From Dictyobacter vulcani (GTDB lineage: Bacteria > Chloroflexota > Ktedonobacteria > Ktedonobacterales > Ktedonobacteraceae), in the NCBI RefSeq assembly GCF_008974265.1, contig NZ_BKZW01000001.1:1612001-1676000 (forward strand): a stretch of DNA of 64,000 nt, written 5' to 3'. The notes beneath the pieces are model-generated. The model was not told where the DNA came from. It ran no database searches and saw only the letters and a list, made by a program, of their open reading frames with translations. The position numbers and the translations under genes are program-made. This document shows, one piece after another, positions 55,784 to 64,000 of the stretch. How positions within the stretch are numbered: the stretch's first letter is position 1; each line of letters starts with the position of its first letter.

Positions 55784-57793
55784 TTACCACCGGGCTAATT
55801 TATAACCAACATCAGGTACTGTCAGGATATATTCAGGTCGGCGCGAGTTGGACTCTATTTTACGGCGCAAACGGCTGATATAGACCCAGATAAAATCAAT
55901 ATCGCGATTATATTCAGGTCCCCAGACTTTCTCAAGCAGCAGTTCGTGAGTAACCACCATGCCGACATTCTGGGCCAGTGTACTTAACAGTTTATACTCG
56001 GTGCGACTGAGCTGCACAGCGCTCCCACGCACGGTCACCAGATGCTGAGCATAGTCGATGGTCAATTCGCCGGTACTGAAGATGGTCTGGTTCTGTGTAT
56101 GTTCGGAAGGCGGTGCCTGCCGGCGCAAGATAGCGCGCACACGGGCCAGCAACTCTTTCATACCAAAGGGCTTGAGGACCAGATCATCACCACCCAGGTC
56201 TAAAAGCTGGACACGTTCATCTTCTTCACAGGCATCACAAAGCATCATCACAGGAGCATTTGAGAACTCACGCATACGTTGTAGCAGTTCAATACCACTC
56301 ATATCTGCCAGCCGTGTCGAGAGCAGGATGATATCTGGCTCCTCCATCTCCAGCTGGCGTAAAAACTGGATGCCATGACTGACTACCTGAACACGATATT
56401 GTTGTTCTTCCAGATTGGCGCGGATATAGCGGGCCAGGCGACCATCGTTCTCAGCCAGCAAGACACGCACATAGCGTCCCGGATTTAAGGATGAAGTGCG
56501 CGTCTTACGTTGCTGCGCAGTGGCTACTTCGGGCTCATCCAGCACTGCTGTCTGTGGCAGGACGCGCTGTGAGGTCAGAGGCAGGGTAAAGGAGAAGGTT
56601 GCGCCCTGACCAGGACCAGCCGAGTCAGCCCAGATGCGTCCATGATGGGCCTCGATGGTCGCCCGCGCCGAGGAGAGTCCGAGACCACTGCCATTCTGCT
56701 GACCAGCACTGGCTGGCTCGCGACGAGCCGGACCAAAGGTGTGCGCTTTGCTGGCATGTTCGATGCGATAAAAGCGATCAAAAATACGATCCAGATGCTC
56801 GCTCGCAATACCGACACCCTCATCGTTGACGCTGATCCGCACCTCTTCCTCATTCGAGTCCAGCAGGATACGAACAATCTTGCCCGCCGCCGAGTATGTG
56901 GCCGCATTATTGAGGAGATGATTCAAGACTTGCTCGATACGCAGGGCGTCACAGGTAATGGCAGGCAATCCCTCGGACAGATCCAGCACGAAACGATGGT
57001 CTGGAGCCTGGTTCTGCCAGCGCTTGACCAGTTGCATCAACAATTCTGAAAGTTGTACCTGGGAAAGGCGTAAGGGCTGCGTGCCAGCGTCAAAACGCCA
57101 GACATCCAGCAAGGTATTCAACACATCATACAGGCGATCAGACTGGGCATCAATCATCTGCAACATCTCACGCTGCATCGCGGGATCCCAGCGAGCGGAG
57201 CCTCCCAGCAAAGTGGTGGCGCACCCTTTGATAATGGCCAGTGGGGTCTTAAACTCGTGGGCCGCCATCATCAGTGTCTCGGCACGGGAATCTGAGGCCG
57301 AGCGTTCCAGGGTTACATCATCGAGCAGGACACCACGACCCAGCAAGGTACCTTGCTCGTCACGGACAGGAAAACTGCGTACTCGTAGCCAGTTCGCGGC
57401 CGCATCGGCCAGTGAAAGATCGGCGGAATATTCTTGATCCAGGTGTTGCCAGACCTGATCCAATTCTGGCTGCGCCTGCTGTGGATCGGCGGCCAGAGAC
57501 AGCAAATGTTTATGCACATCAAAATGCTGCAAGGTAGCAGGATCAGAGCCCGCGACCCGCAACAAGCGTAACGCGCTTTCATTTGAGTATGTGACACGCT
57601 CATGAGGATTCAGCAGCATAAAGCCACTGCTCATACTCGCGCACATTTCGGCAAGCGCTTGATACTCGCGTGTAAATCCTGCCGGAATGCGTTCAGTACT
57701 CCTCGCAACATCTTTAGCAAGTGTCAGCGCATTTTCGGCAATCCACAGACCGCCGGAATTTTTATCGTGATTTTGTTCAGTGAAAGAGGACAT
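55784..57793 (-). CDS. Histidine kinase - receiver - OmpR-type DNA-binding hybrid
   Basis: A single soluble protein of 669 residues holding a full two-component circuit. PAS-like domain (SSGFMLLNPHERVTYSN), HisKA with AAHEFKTPLAI (His179), HATPase (ITCDALRIEQVLNHLLNNAA, DRIFDRFYRIEHA, GSGLGLSSARATI), a REC domain (VRVLLAENDGRLARYI), and a C-terminal OmpR winged helix (TEYKLLSTLAQNVGMVVTHELLLEKVWG). The phosphoacceptor position is Ser492 (LLSTRL; codon TCG checked) in place of Asp, while Lys in VLKPF is intact. ATG at 57793 with AAAGGG upstream is chosen. No membrane span, so a cytoplasmic signal (possibly redox, PAS) is inferred. Confidence 0.88.
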   Translation of the reverse strand: MSSFTEQNHDKNSGGLWIAENALTLAKDVARSTERIPAGFTREYQALAEMCASMSSGFMLLNPHERVTYSNESALRLLRVAGSDPATLQHFDVHKHLLSLAADPQQAQPELDQVWQHLDQEYSADLSLADAAANWLRVRSFPVRDEQGTLLGRGVLLDDVTLERSASDSRAETLMMAAHEFKTPLAIIKGCATTLLGGSARWDPAMQREMLQMIDAQSDRLYDVLNTLLDVWRFDAGTQPLRLSQVQLSELLMQLVKRWQNQAPDHRFVLDLSEGLPAITCDALRIEQVLNHLLNNAATYSAAGKIVRILLDSNEEEVRISVNDEGVGIASEHLDRIFDRFYRIEHASKAHTFGPARREPASAGQQNGSGLGLSSARATIEAHHGRIWADSAGPGQGATFSFTLPLTSQRVLPQTAVLDEPEVATAQQRKTRTSSLNPGRYVRVLLAENDGRLARYIRANLEEQQYRVQVVSHGIQFLRQLEMEEPDIILLSTRLADMSGIELLQRMREFSNAPVMMLCDACEEDERVQLLDLGGDDLVLKPFGMKELLARVRAILRRQAPPSEHTQNQTIFSTGELTIDYAQHLVTVRGSAVQLSRTEYKLLSTLAQNVGMVVTHELLLEKVWGPEYNRDIDFIWVYISRLRRKIESNSRRPEYILTVPDVGYKLARW

Positions 57794-57970
57794 CCAAAGC
57801 AACCCTTTCCCGCCTGGTAATGAAGTGTAACTGGCTCCTCATATTCTAGCAAAAAGAGTCAACCATGTACAACTCAACCAATGGGGCTGAAAGAGCCTGT
57901 CAGGACGCTTTAGCATGCTTAAGTGGGGTATTCAGTGTCTTACTATCTGGTACTCAAAGATGCGAGTGCC

Positions 57971-58384
57971 CTACTTAAGACCTACAATCATGACAACAAG
58001 CATGAGGTGAAGCAGCATAGCAATAAAGAGGGAGACGGCAATAAAAATAATCATACGCCGATCATTAATATAGTCGCGCACACGAGTAGAGTAGGCATGA
58101 GGCCAGTGTTCGGACGCAACCATACCCATCGCAATCCGCAAACGCAAAGGCGAGCTTACAGGAGAACGCTCCATCTCGGTCTGTAAGAATTGGTGGCAGG
58201 ATTTACATAATGTCCATGAGAGACGAGGCTCAGGCACACCTTCCGGCTCCCTCACATCTACTGGATCCACCCAGATGCGACTTGTACATATCGAACAGTA
58301 TTGAGATGCTGAACTTTTCCGTTTGCGCACGTCACTATGCTGAACGGCAACGCCAGGCTCTCCACCGTGCATTGCATCTTTCAT
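57971..58384 (-). CDS. Zinc-ribbon membrane protein, unknown
   Basis: A 137-residue protein with CSIC and CKSC (four Cys, probable zinc ribbon, near residues 30 and 62) and one C-terminal membrane span (MIIFIAVSLFIAMLLHLMLVV). Function unknown; follows the oxidase operon beyond a terminator. Confidence 0.65.
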   Translation of the reverse strand: MKDAMHGGEPGVAVQHSDVRKRKSSASQYCSICTSRIWVDPVDVREPEGVPEPRLSWTLCKSCHQFLQTEMERSPVSSPLRLRIAMGMVASEHWPHAYSTRVRDYINDRRMIIFIAVSLFIAMLLHLMLVVMIVGLK

Positions 58385-58516
58385 ACCACTGTCCTTTCTT
58401 GCTCAAAAACGGGACGATCTACGGGAAGGCTAGCTTGCTTTCTCATTGTAACATACGTATCTTTGTAACACGGTGATAAAGAAGCTGTGGATCCAGAAAA
58501 CGGGTAAGAATAATTT

Positions 58517-58557
58517 GAAGGGTTTTTTATCGTCTATGCGACGATAAAAAACCCTTC
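58517..58557. terminator. Terminator of the oxidase operon
   Basis: GAAGGGTTTTTTATCGTC and its complement with a five-base loop, A/T tracts inside the arms, 29 bases past the subunit III stop. Confidence 0.7.
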
Positions 58558-58585
58558 AGCAGACACTTCTATCGGAAAGATAGAC

Positions 58586-59197
58586 TTAGCGGAACAATGG
58601 CACCAGGTAAACGAGCGTAAACACGAAGACCCAGACCACATCCACGAAGTGCCAGTACATCTCGGCAGCTTCAACGGCGAAGTGATTCTCCTTGGTGAAG
58701 TGACCACGCAGAGAGCGTACCAGCACCACCAGCAAGAAGATCGCACCGATCGTTACGTGCAGACCATGGAAGCCCGTCAACGTAAAGAACGCTGATCCGA
58801 AAATGCTCGAAGAAATCGTAGTGTGTTCGTTCACAATCAGGTTGGTATACTCATAAGCCTGACAACCCAGGAAGATCGCTCCCAGAATTATCGTGCCAGT
58901 CAGGCCAATGATCAGGTTTCTCCGATTGCCTTTGCGAATACCGGAACCCGCCATATGCACAAAGCCACTGCTAGAAAGCAGAAGCGCCGTAGCAAAAAAA
59001 GGTATCCAGCTAACTGGCAGTTCCCAGCCCACACCACCATTGCGGATTTCCAGATAGAGGAAAGCAGCGATCAGGTTGGCAAAGATCAGAGCTTCTGAGG
59101 CAATGAAGAAAACCATGCCCCACCAGTTGAGGCCGCGTCCAGTCTCCTGGCCATGCTCTTCCAGTATCCTTACCTGCTCGCCATGAGCAGTACTCAT
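58586..59197 (-). CDS. coxC: Cytochrome c oxidase subunit III
   Basis: Five-span subunit of the caa3 oxidase, 203 residues. Seen: WWGMVFFIASEALIFANLIAAFLYL at the start and FTLTGFHGLHVTIGAIFLLVVLVRSL, then WHFVDVVWVFVFTLVYLVP at the end. Last gene of coxBA-IV-C. Confidence 0.96.
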   Translation of the reverse strand: MSTAHGEQVRILEEHGQETGRGLNWWGMVFFIASEALIFANLIAAFLYLEIRNGGVGWELPVSWIPFFATALLLSSSGFVHMAGSGIRKGNRRNLIIGLTGTIILGAIFLGCQAYEYTNLIVNEHTTISSSIFGSAFFTLTGFHGLHVTIGAIFLLVVLVRSLRGHFTKENHFAVEAAEMYWHFVDVVWVFVFTLVYLVPLFR

Positions 59198-59252
59198 ACA
59201 AGTAACTCCCTAACTCTACAAAGATGAGGCTCGCCCGGCGAGCGACTCATCT

Positions 59253-59624
59253 TTAGCGACGCTCTAAAATCCAACCCAGACAACAGACAAGCAGAAGGAC
59301 AACGCCGATCCCAAGAAAAATTGGGCCAGCAATGACACCAAACAAGACAAACGCGATCGAAAACGCCATGCCCAGCGGCCAGATACTTGGTCGCGGCATC
59401 ACCTCTTCGGCGTTGACCAGCCGGCCTCGGGCCCTGGTCCGTTTCTTGCCTGTTGTGCCACGTTTGGTCGCTCCCTCCGTCGTAGTGGTCCCCTCGGCTG
59501 CCACCGGCTCTTTTTCAACTGGCGCAGAGTCGGGGGACGGTGTGCTGTTGAGGGGAGCGGCAGTAACGTCGCTCTCCTCAGCCTGCACTGACTGCTCCAC
59601 GTGGTCTTTTTGTTCTTGAGACAC
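59253..59624 (-). CDS. Cytochrome c oxidase subunit IV-type protein
   Basis: A 123-residue protein with a charged N-terminal extension (about 75 residues), then PSIWPLGMAFSIAFVLFGVI and a second span (IGVVLLLVCCLGWIL), like the actinobacterial/Chloroflexota aa3 oxidase subunit IV (CtaF). Lies between coxA and coxC. The same tail is fused to the REC protein at 54985. Confidence 0.83.
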   Translation of the reverse strand: MSQEQKDHVEQSVQAEESDVTAAPLNSTPSPDSAPVEKEPVAAEGTTTTEGATKRGTTGKKRTRARGRLVNAEEVMPRPSIWPLGMAFSIAFVLFGVIAGPIFLGIGVVLLLVCCLGWILERR

Positions 59625-59673
59625 CTTATACCTCTACTAGTCTTGTTCCACCGGAGTGGATCGTCATTTCGGA

Positions 59674-61368
59674 TTAATGTTCAACGACAGATTTCCAGTC
59701 AGCATGTTCTGGATACTTTTTGTCATAGAAGGGACGGCGGCTGCGTACAACCGGAATCTCCAGGAAGTTATATTTCTTCGGAGGAGAGGTAGTATCCCAT
59801 TCCAATGTAAAGGCATCCCAGGGATCGTCACCTGAGGGCTGTCCATACTTCAAGCTCTTGATGAAGTTGATCATGAACATGATCACGCCAACGCCGATAA
59901 TCAATGCACCGATCGAAGCCATCAGGTTCAGATCATTCCAACCCAGATTGGCAGGATAGGTGTACACACGGCGAGGCATACCCAGAATTCCCATGATGTG
60001 CATTGGGAAGAAGGTCAGGTTCAGACCCAGGAAGGTCACCCAGAAGTGCCACTTACCCAGGCGATCATCCATCAGCTTGCCTGTAAACTTGGGGAACCAG
60101 TAATAGATACCCGCGAAGACGGCCAGCGCTGTACCACCAAAGAGTACATAGTGGATGTGTGCCACCACAAAGTAGCTGTCAGTGATCTGATAATCGAATG
60201 GAACAACCGCCAGAGCAGCGCCATTCAAACCACCGATCAAGAACATAGCGATAAAGCCCAATGCAAAGAGCATCGGAGTGTAGAGTCGGATCTTACCCTG
60301 GAAGATGGTCGCCAGCCAGTTAAAGATTTTTACCGCCGTCGGAATAGCGATCAGCGTTGTGCTGGTAGCAAAGAAGGCCTGAGCGATCGAAGGCAGACCC
60401 ACAGCGAACATGTGGTGAGCCCATACGGTAAAGCTCAAGAAACCAATTGCCACACCCGACCAGGCGATGAAGGTATAACCGAAAATTGGCTTGCGCGAGA
60501 AGACCGGCAAAATTTCAGAGATAATACCAAAGGCTGGTAGGATCAGGATGTACACCTCAGGGTGTCCAAATGACCAGAACAAGTGCTGCCAGAGCAGGGG
60601 ATCACCACCGTTGCCATACTGATAGAAATGACTGCCCATGTGGCGGTCCAGCAGCAGCAGTACGCTGGCCACAGTCAGACTGGGCAGAGCGAACAGCAAC
60701 AGGAAGGACATCACCAGGATCATCCATGAGAACAGAGGCATGCGGTTGATGCTCATACCAGGAGCGCGCAATTTGAAGATGGTTACGACAAAGTTGAGCG
60801 AACCAGTAATCGATGAGATACCCAGCAGGGTAGTACCCAGCAGCCAGAAGTCGGCATTCATATGCGGGGTCGCCTCGAAGGCATGACCAGCCACCAGTTC
60901 ACTCAATGGTGCATACATAAACCAGCCGCCGTTTGGTGCCTGACCAATCAGGAAGCTGGACTGCATGAAGATACCACCAAGGAGCAACAGCCAGAAACCA
61001 AAGGCATTCATACGTGGATACGCCATATCACGCGCACCCAGCATCAGCGGCACAACATAGTTACCAAATCCCGAGAGTACCGGAATAACGAACAAGAAAA
61101 TCATGGTCGTACCGTGCATGGTAAAGATCTGGTTATAAACCTGAGGTGACAGAACTTTACCATCCGGCAAGGCCAACTGTGTGCGGATCAGGAGCGCTTC
61201 CATACCGCCCACGACAAAGAAAAAGAAGCCGGTGATCAGATACATCAAACCGAGCTGCTTATGGTCGGTCGTTGTGATCCACTCACCAATGTAGCTTTCG
61301 CTAAAACGCTTTCGGCGAACACCTGTTGTTGTCACAGTTGTGTGTTCACCGATGGTGCGAGTTGCCAT
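59674..61368 (-). CDS. coxA: Cytochrome c oxidase subunit I
   Basis: Catalytic heme-copper subunit, 564 residues with 12 spans. Heme ligands and Cu-B site: HGTTMIFLFVIPVLSGFGNYVVP, WSFGHPEVYILILPAFG (with the Glu and Tyr of the D channel type A1), VWAHHMFAVG and VAHIHYVLFGG. Start at 61368 with GGAGG six to eight bases upstream is chosen over the frame start at 61374. Cytochrome c-linked; the heme type cannot be read. Confidence 0.97.
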   Translation of the reverse strand: MATRTIGEHTTVTTTGVRRKRFSESYIGEWITTTDHKQLGLMYLITGFFFFVVGGMEALLIRTQLALPDGKVLSPQVYNQIFTMHGTTMIFLFVIPVLSGFGNYVVPLMLGARDMAYPRMNAFGFWLLLLGGIFMQSSFLIGQAPNGGWFMYAPLSELVAGHAFEATPHMNADFWLLGTTLLGISSITGSLNFVVTIFKLRAPGMSINRMPLFSWMILVMSFLLLFALPSLTVASVLLLLDRHMGSHFYQYGNGGDPLLWQHLFWSFGHPEVYILILPAFGIISEILPVFSRKPIFGYTFIAWSGVAIGFLSFTVWAHHMFAVGLPSIAQAFFATSTTLIAIPTAVKIFNWLATIFQGKIRLYTPMLFALGFIAMFLIGGLNGAALAVVPFDYQITDSYFVVAHIHYVLFGGTALAVFAGIYYWFPKFTGKLMDDRLGKWHFWVTFLGLNLTFFPMHIMGILGMPRRVYTYPANLGWNDLNLMASIGALIIGVGVIMFMINFIKSLKYGQPSGDDPWDAFTLEWDTTSPPKKYNFLEIPVVRSRRPFYDKKYPEHADWKSVVEH

Positions 61369-61421
61369 GCGCAAATCCTCCAGTGTCTAGCTCTCAACAA
61401 AGAGCAACAGGGCAAGGCAGG

Positions 61422-62564
61422 TTATTTTAAACCTTCAAGATAAGCAACCAACTGTTGAATCTGGTCATTGGTGAGTTCACCGATGGCCATGTCATTCCCA
61501 GGTTTGACGCCCTGAGGATCCTTCAACCATTTTGCCAGGTTACATTCTTGCAGCAAGTTGGGATTATTGGGATTACACTTGTCAGCGTTATTATCCAATA
61601 CGCCACCTGCAATCAGACTACGGCTACCAAAGTGGGTCAGGTTAGGTCCAAGCTGACACTCTGGAGTGCCATTAGCCTTACCACCAGGAGCATCCGTACA
61701 TTCTTTCTGCGTATCATAGTATTGTTTGACATTCACACCAACAATACCATGGCAAGAAGCGCACTGATTTTTAAACAGCTCTTGACCCTTCTGAGCAAGA
61801 GAATCAGTTGGGCTGACAGCAGCCTGCTGTTGCGTCGACATCCAGGATTTAAAAGCATCACTGGATACTACCTTGACGTTGAAACGCATATTCGCATGCT
61901 GGGTACCACAATACTCGGCACAGATACCTAAGTACGTTCCCTCTTTTTCAGCCACGAACCACTTTTTGTTCTCGTGACCAGGTACCAGGTCAGTCTTACC
62001 AGTCAGCGCGGGAACCCAGAAACTGTGAATTACGTTGTTTGAGAACAGATTGACATGGATAGTTGCATTAACAGGCACTTCTAATGTATCAGCTGTTGTC
62101 ACATTGTAATTCGGATAATGGAACTCCCACCACCACTGGTGACCAATTGCAGTCACTTCGATCCTTGGCTGGGCGGCTGTTGGAGCCGGCTCGTTCTCTG
62201 GTGCTACCTGTAAAAGACCACGAATGGTAAAGAAAAGGATCACAAAGAGTACGAGTGTCGGAATAACAGTCCAGATCAGCTCTAAAGTCATATTACCGTG
62301 GCGCTGGAACGGATTTGGCATCCCAGGGCGCTCACGATAGCGAGCAATAGAGAAAATCAATATACCCTCAACCAGGATAAAGATGACGACCGAAATCCAC
62401 AGGATAATCCAGAACAAGCCGCTCTCGCTTGCTGCTACGGGCCCTGCAGTATTTAAGATAGAGGGTGAGTTTTCGCCACATGCGGCGAAAAGAATAGAGA
62501 ACAATGGCAGACAGCCGAGCAGAGCTATCCAGCGCTTTGTTCTGGGAAATACTGGCATCCTCAC
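61422..62564 (-). CDS. coxB: Cytochrome c oxidase subunit II with fused cytochrome c (caa3-type)
   Basis: A 380-residue lipoprotein-type subunit (LFAACG lipobox near residue 27), two spans, a Cu-A domain with HSFWVPALTGKTDLVPGHENK and the C-x3-C site CAEYCGTQHANMRFN, and a C-terminal cytochrome c with CASCHG and a Met ligand in GNDMAIG. The c domain contains an insert with extra Cys (KECTDAPGG..., TPEC, DKCNP, LQEC). GTG start at 62564 with GGAGAG upstream. Needs the ccm operon for heme attachment. Confidence 0.95.
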   Translation of the reverse strand: MRMPVFPRTKRWIALLGCLPLFSILFAACGENSPSILNTAGPVAASESGLFWIILWISVVIFILVEGILIFSIARYRERPGMPNPFQRHGNMTLELIWTVIPTLVLFVILFFTIRGLLQVAPENEPAPTAAQPRIEVTAIGHQWWWEFHYPNYNVTTADTLEVPVNATIHVNLFSNNVIHSFWVPALTGKTDLVPGHENKKWFVAEKEGTYLGICAEYCGTQHANMRFNVKVVSSDAFKSWMSTQQQAAVSPTDSLAQKGQELFKNQCASCHGIVGVNVKQYYDTQKECTDAPGGKANGTPECQLGPNLTHFGSRSLIAGGVLDNNADKCNPNNPNLLQECNLAKWLKDPQGVKPGNDMAIGELTNDQIQQLVAYLEGLK

Positions 62565-62693
62565 GTCTAAATCTCTCCTAAAAAATTGATTGACGATGGA
62601 CGATGATGTCTTGTTTTAAGGCGACATTTTTCCACTGTACTGGTGTAGTGTAGCGATGGAGCCTAACACAAAACTTGCAATTAAAAAAATTAA

Positions 62694-62715
62694 CCTTACA
62701 AGCACCTGAACGAAG
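62694..62715 (-). promoter_or_regulatory. Candidate regulator site C (upstream of coxB)
   Basis: Reverse strand CGTTCAGG, three bases, TTGTAAGG. Thirteen bases further the sequence TTGCAAG occurs, exactly as it does 13 bases after site A. Confidence 0.6.
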
Positions 62716-62786
62716 AGGCAGTGTCCTGCCTGCATTCAGGGATTAAAGGCTGATCGCTTAATTGGATAGTAAGGTCATTAATATTC

Positions 62787-63695
62787 TTATAAAGACACGT
62801 CACCAGCGGGCAATTGTTTAGCCGCCGTTGCCTCTTCTTCAACCTCAGCATCATCTTCGGCTTCAGTGTCGTACAACAGTGCCTCTTCCTGCCTTTGCCT
62901 GGCATCCTGAGCTTGCATCCAACGAATAAAAAAGACGCTCGCCACAATAATGTAAGCAATATTGGCTGGTATCCACATAATCAGTCCTCCCAGCTGCTGA
63001 TCAGTGGCAGGTGAGAGACCCCATGCACGCGGTGCATGAATATAAGGTTCATATAAAGGATTCGTAAATGTCAGTCCGGCTCCCAGTAACACCGTTGGCA
63101 TGCCGCCCAGAAAGATATACATCAGTTGGCCCACCATCGGGAGCCGCGGCCATCCTTCTGAAAGCGGACTAAAGACTGGCCACCAGTAGATGACGCCAGT
63201 GATGATGTACGTTATATGCTCTAAAATGTGGAGATTAGGATCATACAGCGTCGCATCATACAGCGCCGGCGCATGCCAGAGCCAGAAATTAGCATTGAAA
63301 AGGACAAAAGCTACCGCTGGATACGTGAAGAATTTACCAATTCGATAGATCAGGCGTTTTTGCAACAAGGGCTGCAATAACCAGTCCGGCAATCCCACGA
63401 TCAGCAGCGGAGGAGCAACGATGGTGATTAACAGGTGTTGTACCATATGCGCGCTAAAGAGATAGGCATCACCTAGCTCATCTAGTGGTGAGACAAGGGC
63501 GAAAAAGATACAGTAGACACCGGCAAAGAATAATACCGCCTGGCGGGTTTTTACCGGTGCTCCCAGGTGATGTTTTTCGCGAAATGGTCCGACCAGATAG
63601 ACATAGAGGCCAAGGATGATTATGGTCCCCAGAATAATTGATGGCTGCCAGTTCCATTGGGTGAGCCAAAAGTTTAATCCGACATCAGCTCGCAT
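62787..63695 (-). CDS. ctaG: Cytochrome c oxidase assembly factor CtaG (caa3-type)
   Basis: The 302-residue, about seven-span membrane protein of the caa3_CtaG family, needed for oxidase assembly. Motifs: HHLGAPVKTRQAVLFFAGV, FSAHMVQHLLITIVAPPLLIVGLPDW, NFWLWHAPALYDATL and HILEHITYIITGVIYWWPV. SD GGAAAGG and a promoter (63729-63757) precede it; separate from coxB by 222 bases. Confidence 0.93.
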   Translation of the reverse strand: MRADVGLNFWLTQWNWQPSIILGTIIILGLYVYLVGPFREKHHLGAPVKTRQAVLFFAGVYCIFFALVSPLDELGDAYLFSAHMVQHLLITIVAPPLLIVGLPDWLLQPLLQKRLIYRIGKFFTYPAVAFVLFNANFWLWHAPALYDATLYDPNLHILEHITYIITGVIYWWPVFSPLSEGWPRLPMVGQLMYIFLGGMPTVLLGAGLTFTNPLYEPYIHAPRAWGLSPATDQQLGGLIMWIPANIAYIIVASVFFIRWMQAQDARQRQEEALLYDTEAEDDAEVEEEATAAKQLPAGDVSL

Positions 63696-63728
63696 GTTTG
63701 ATGACCTTTCCAGAAAATCCTCTTACAT

Positions 63729-63757
63729 ACTATAGCAGGACTACGAAAGAGCGACAA
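63729..63757 (-). promoter_or_regulatory. Promoter of ctaG
   Basis: TTGTCG and TATAGT with a 17-base spacer on the reverse strand, 34 bases upstream of the ctaG ATG. Confidence 0.75.
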
Positions 63758-63788
63758 GTAAATTTTGCTCAGAGTTGGAAGTACTTAA

Positions 63789-63868
63789 CGCCTCGCGCCT
63801 GCGGCGCTCGCTTTTTTTTTATGGTGGTTCTGCGGGGCGGCTCAGCCCCCCCGCAGAACCACCATAAA
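63789..63868. repeat. Palindromic repeat family A, copy 3
   Basis: A small hairpin CGCGCC/GGCGCTCG with a long T-run, then a 20-bp perfect stem (TTTATGGTGGTTCTGCGGGG and complement, 63818-63837 and 63849-63868). Same layout as 2223-2299 in reverse; inner arm sequence differs, so only the frame of the element is conserved. Confidence 0.7.
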
Positions 63869-63969
63869 TTTTGAGGTGGAGGAATTCACCCACGCCATCC
63901 ACGATGGTGAGAAACCATCCTAATCCTGGATGAGTGTTTGGACAAACACATGTATATGCCCTTACCAGG

Positions 63970-63991
63970 AAACGTTCAGGCAATTGTAAGG
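63970..63991 (+). promoter_or_regulatory. Candidate regulator site D (faces right edge)
   Basis: AAACGTTCAGG, CAA, TTGTAAGG; same as site A except for the spacer, but on the forward strand. Confidence 0.55.
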
Positions 63992-64000
63992 TAGAAGAAA

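Larger units (their letters stand above)
63696..64000. other. Right-edge intergenic region
   Basis: No gene seen. Contains the ctaG promoter, repeat family A copy 3, and candidate site D facing right, so a rightward gene probably begins beyond the window. Confidence 0.6.

Noticed and set aside
59998..60540. A 180-residue rightward frame opposite coxA
   Set aside because: Antisense shadow of coxA; composition is that of a codon-complement frame, no start signal.

Overview
The window looks like a chromosomal segment of a Ktedonobacteria-type Chloroflexota bacterium. Reasons: a 16S gene not followed by 23S (unlinked rRNA genes are known in Chloroflexota), several large zinc-ribbon/one-membrane-span/BACON-like repeat proteins, a GTG- and TTG-tolerant start set with clear GGAGG-type ribosome binding sites, and a Cys-type CcmE beside a caa3-type oxidase. 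The genus is an inference; 16S comparison would settle it.

Left part (1-15,200): a partial proline dehydrogenase runs off the left edge, then a short-chain dehydrogenase, three zinc-ribbon membrane proteins (two with tandem BACON-like repeats), a divergent 2Fe-2S ferredoxin, and pheST preceded by a T-box leader. Transcription is almost all leftward.

Middle part (15,200-29,600): tRNA-Pro whose 3' end is duplicated 661 bp downstream, bracketing a hicAB toxin-antitoxin pair; an ECF sigma factor overlapping a membrane WD40-type protein; an integrase remnant; a PQQ-propeller lipoprotein; a Uma2-type nuclease; a methyltransferase with a UbiA prenyltransferase; a second ECF sigma/anti-sigma pair; then a 16S - tRNA-Ile - tRNA-Ala - 5S cluster lacking 23S and followed by two more identical tRNA-Ile genes; coaX follows.

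29,700-44,300: a 1242-residue fusion of an ImmA/IrrE-type metallopeptidase, a UvrD-like helicase and an AddB-like Fe-S nuclease domain with an apparently damaged active site; then plsC-cmk-pseudouridine synthase, DUF2851 and coiled-coil proteins, a trypsin-like protease split by a frameshift in a G7 run, and two DUF4097 membrane proteins.

44,500-64,000: an energy-metabolism block. A nearly complete System I cytochrome c maturation operon (TlpA-like, CopD-like, CcmE, F, H, I-like, a membrane protein, CcmA, B, C, D and DUF3054) lies leftward of a DJ-1/PfpI protein, a GNAT enzyme, a response regulator fused to an oxidase subunit IV-like membrane tail, a kinase-regulator hybrid, and the caa3 oxidase operon (coxB, coxA, subunit IV, coxC) with ctaG. 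A shared 22-bp motif sits upstream of the ccm operon, the regulator fusion, coxB and, in the opposite orientation, at the right edge; I infer a common respiratory regulon. Two families of dispersed palindromic repeats are scattered through intergenic DNA.
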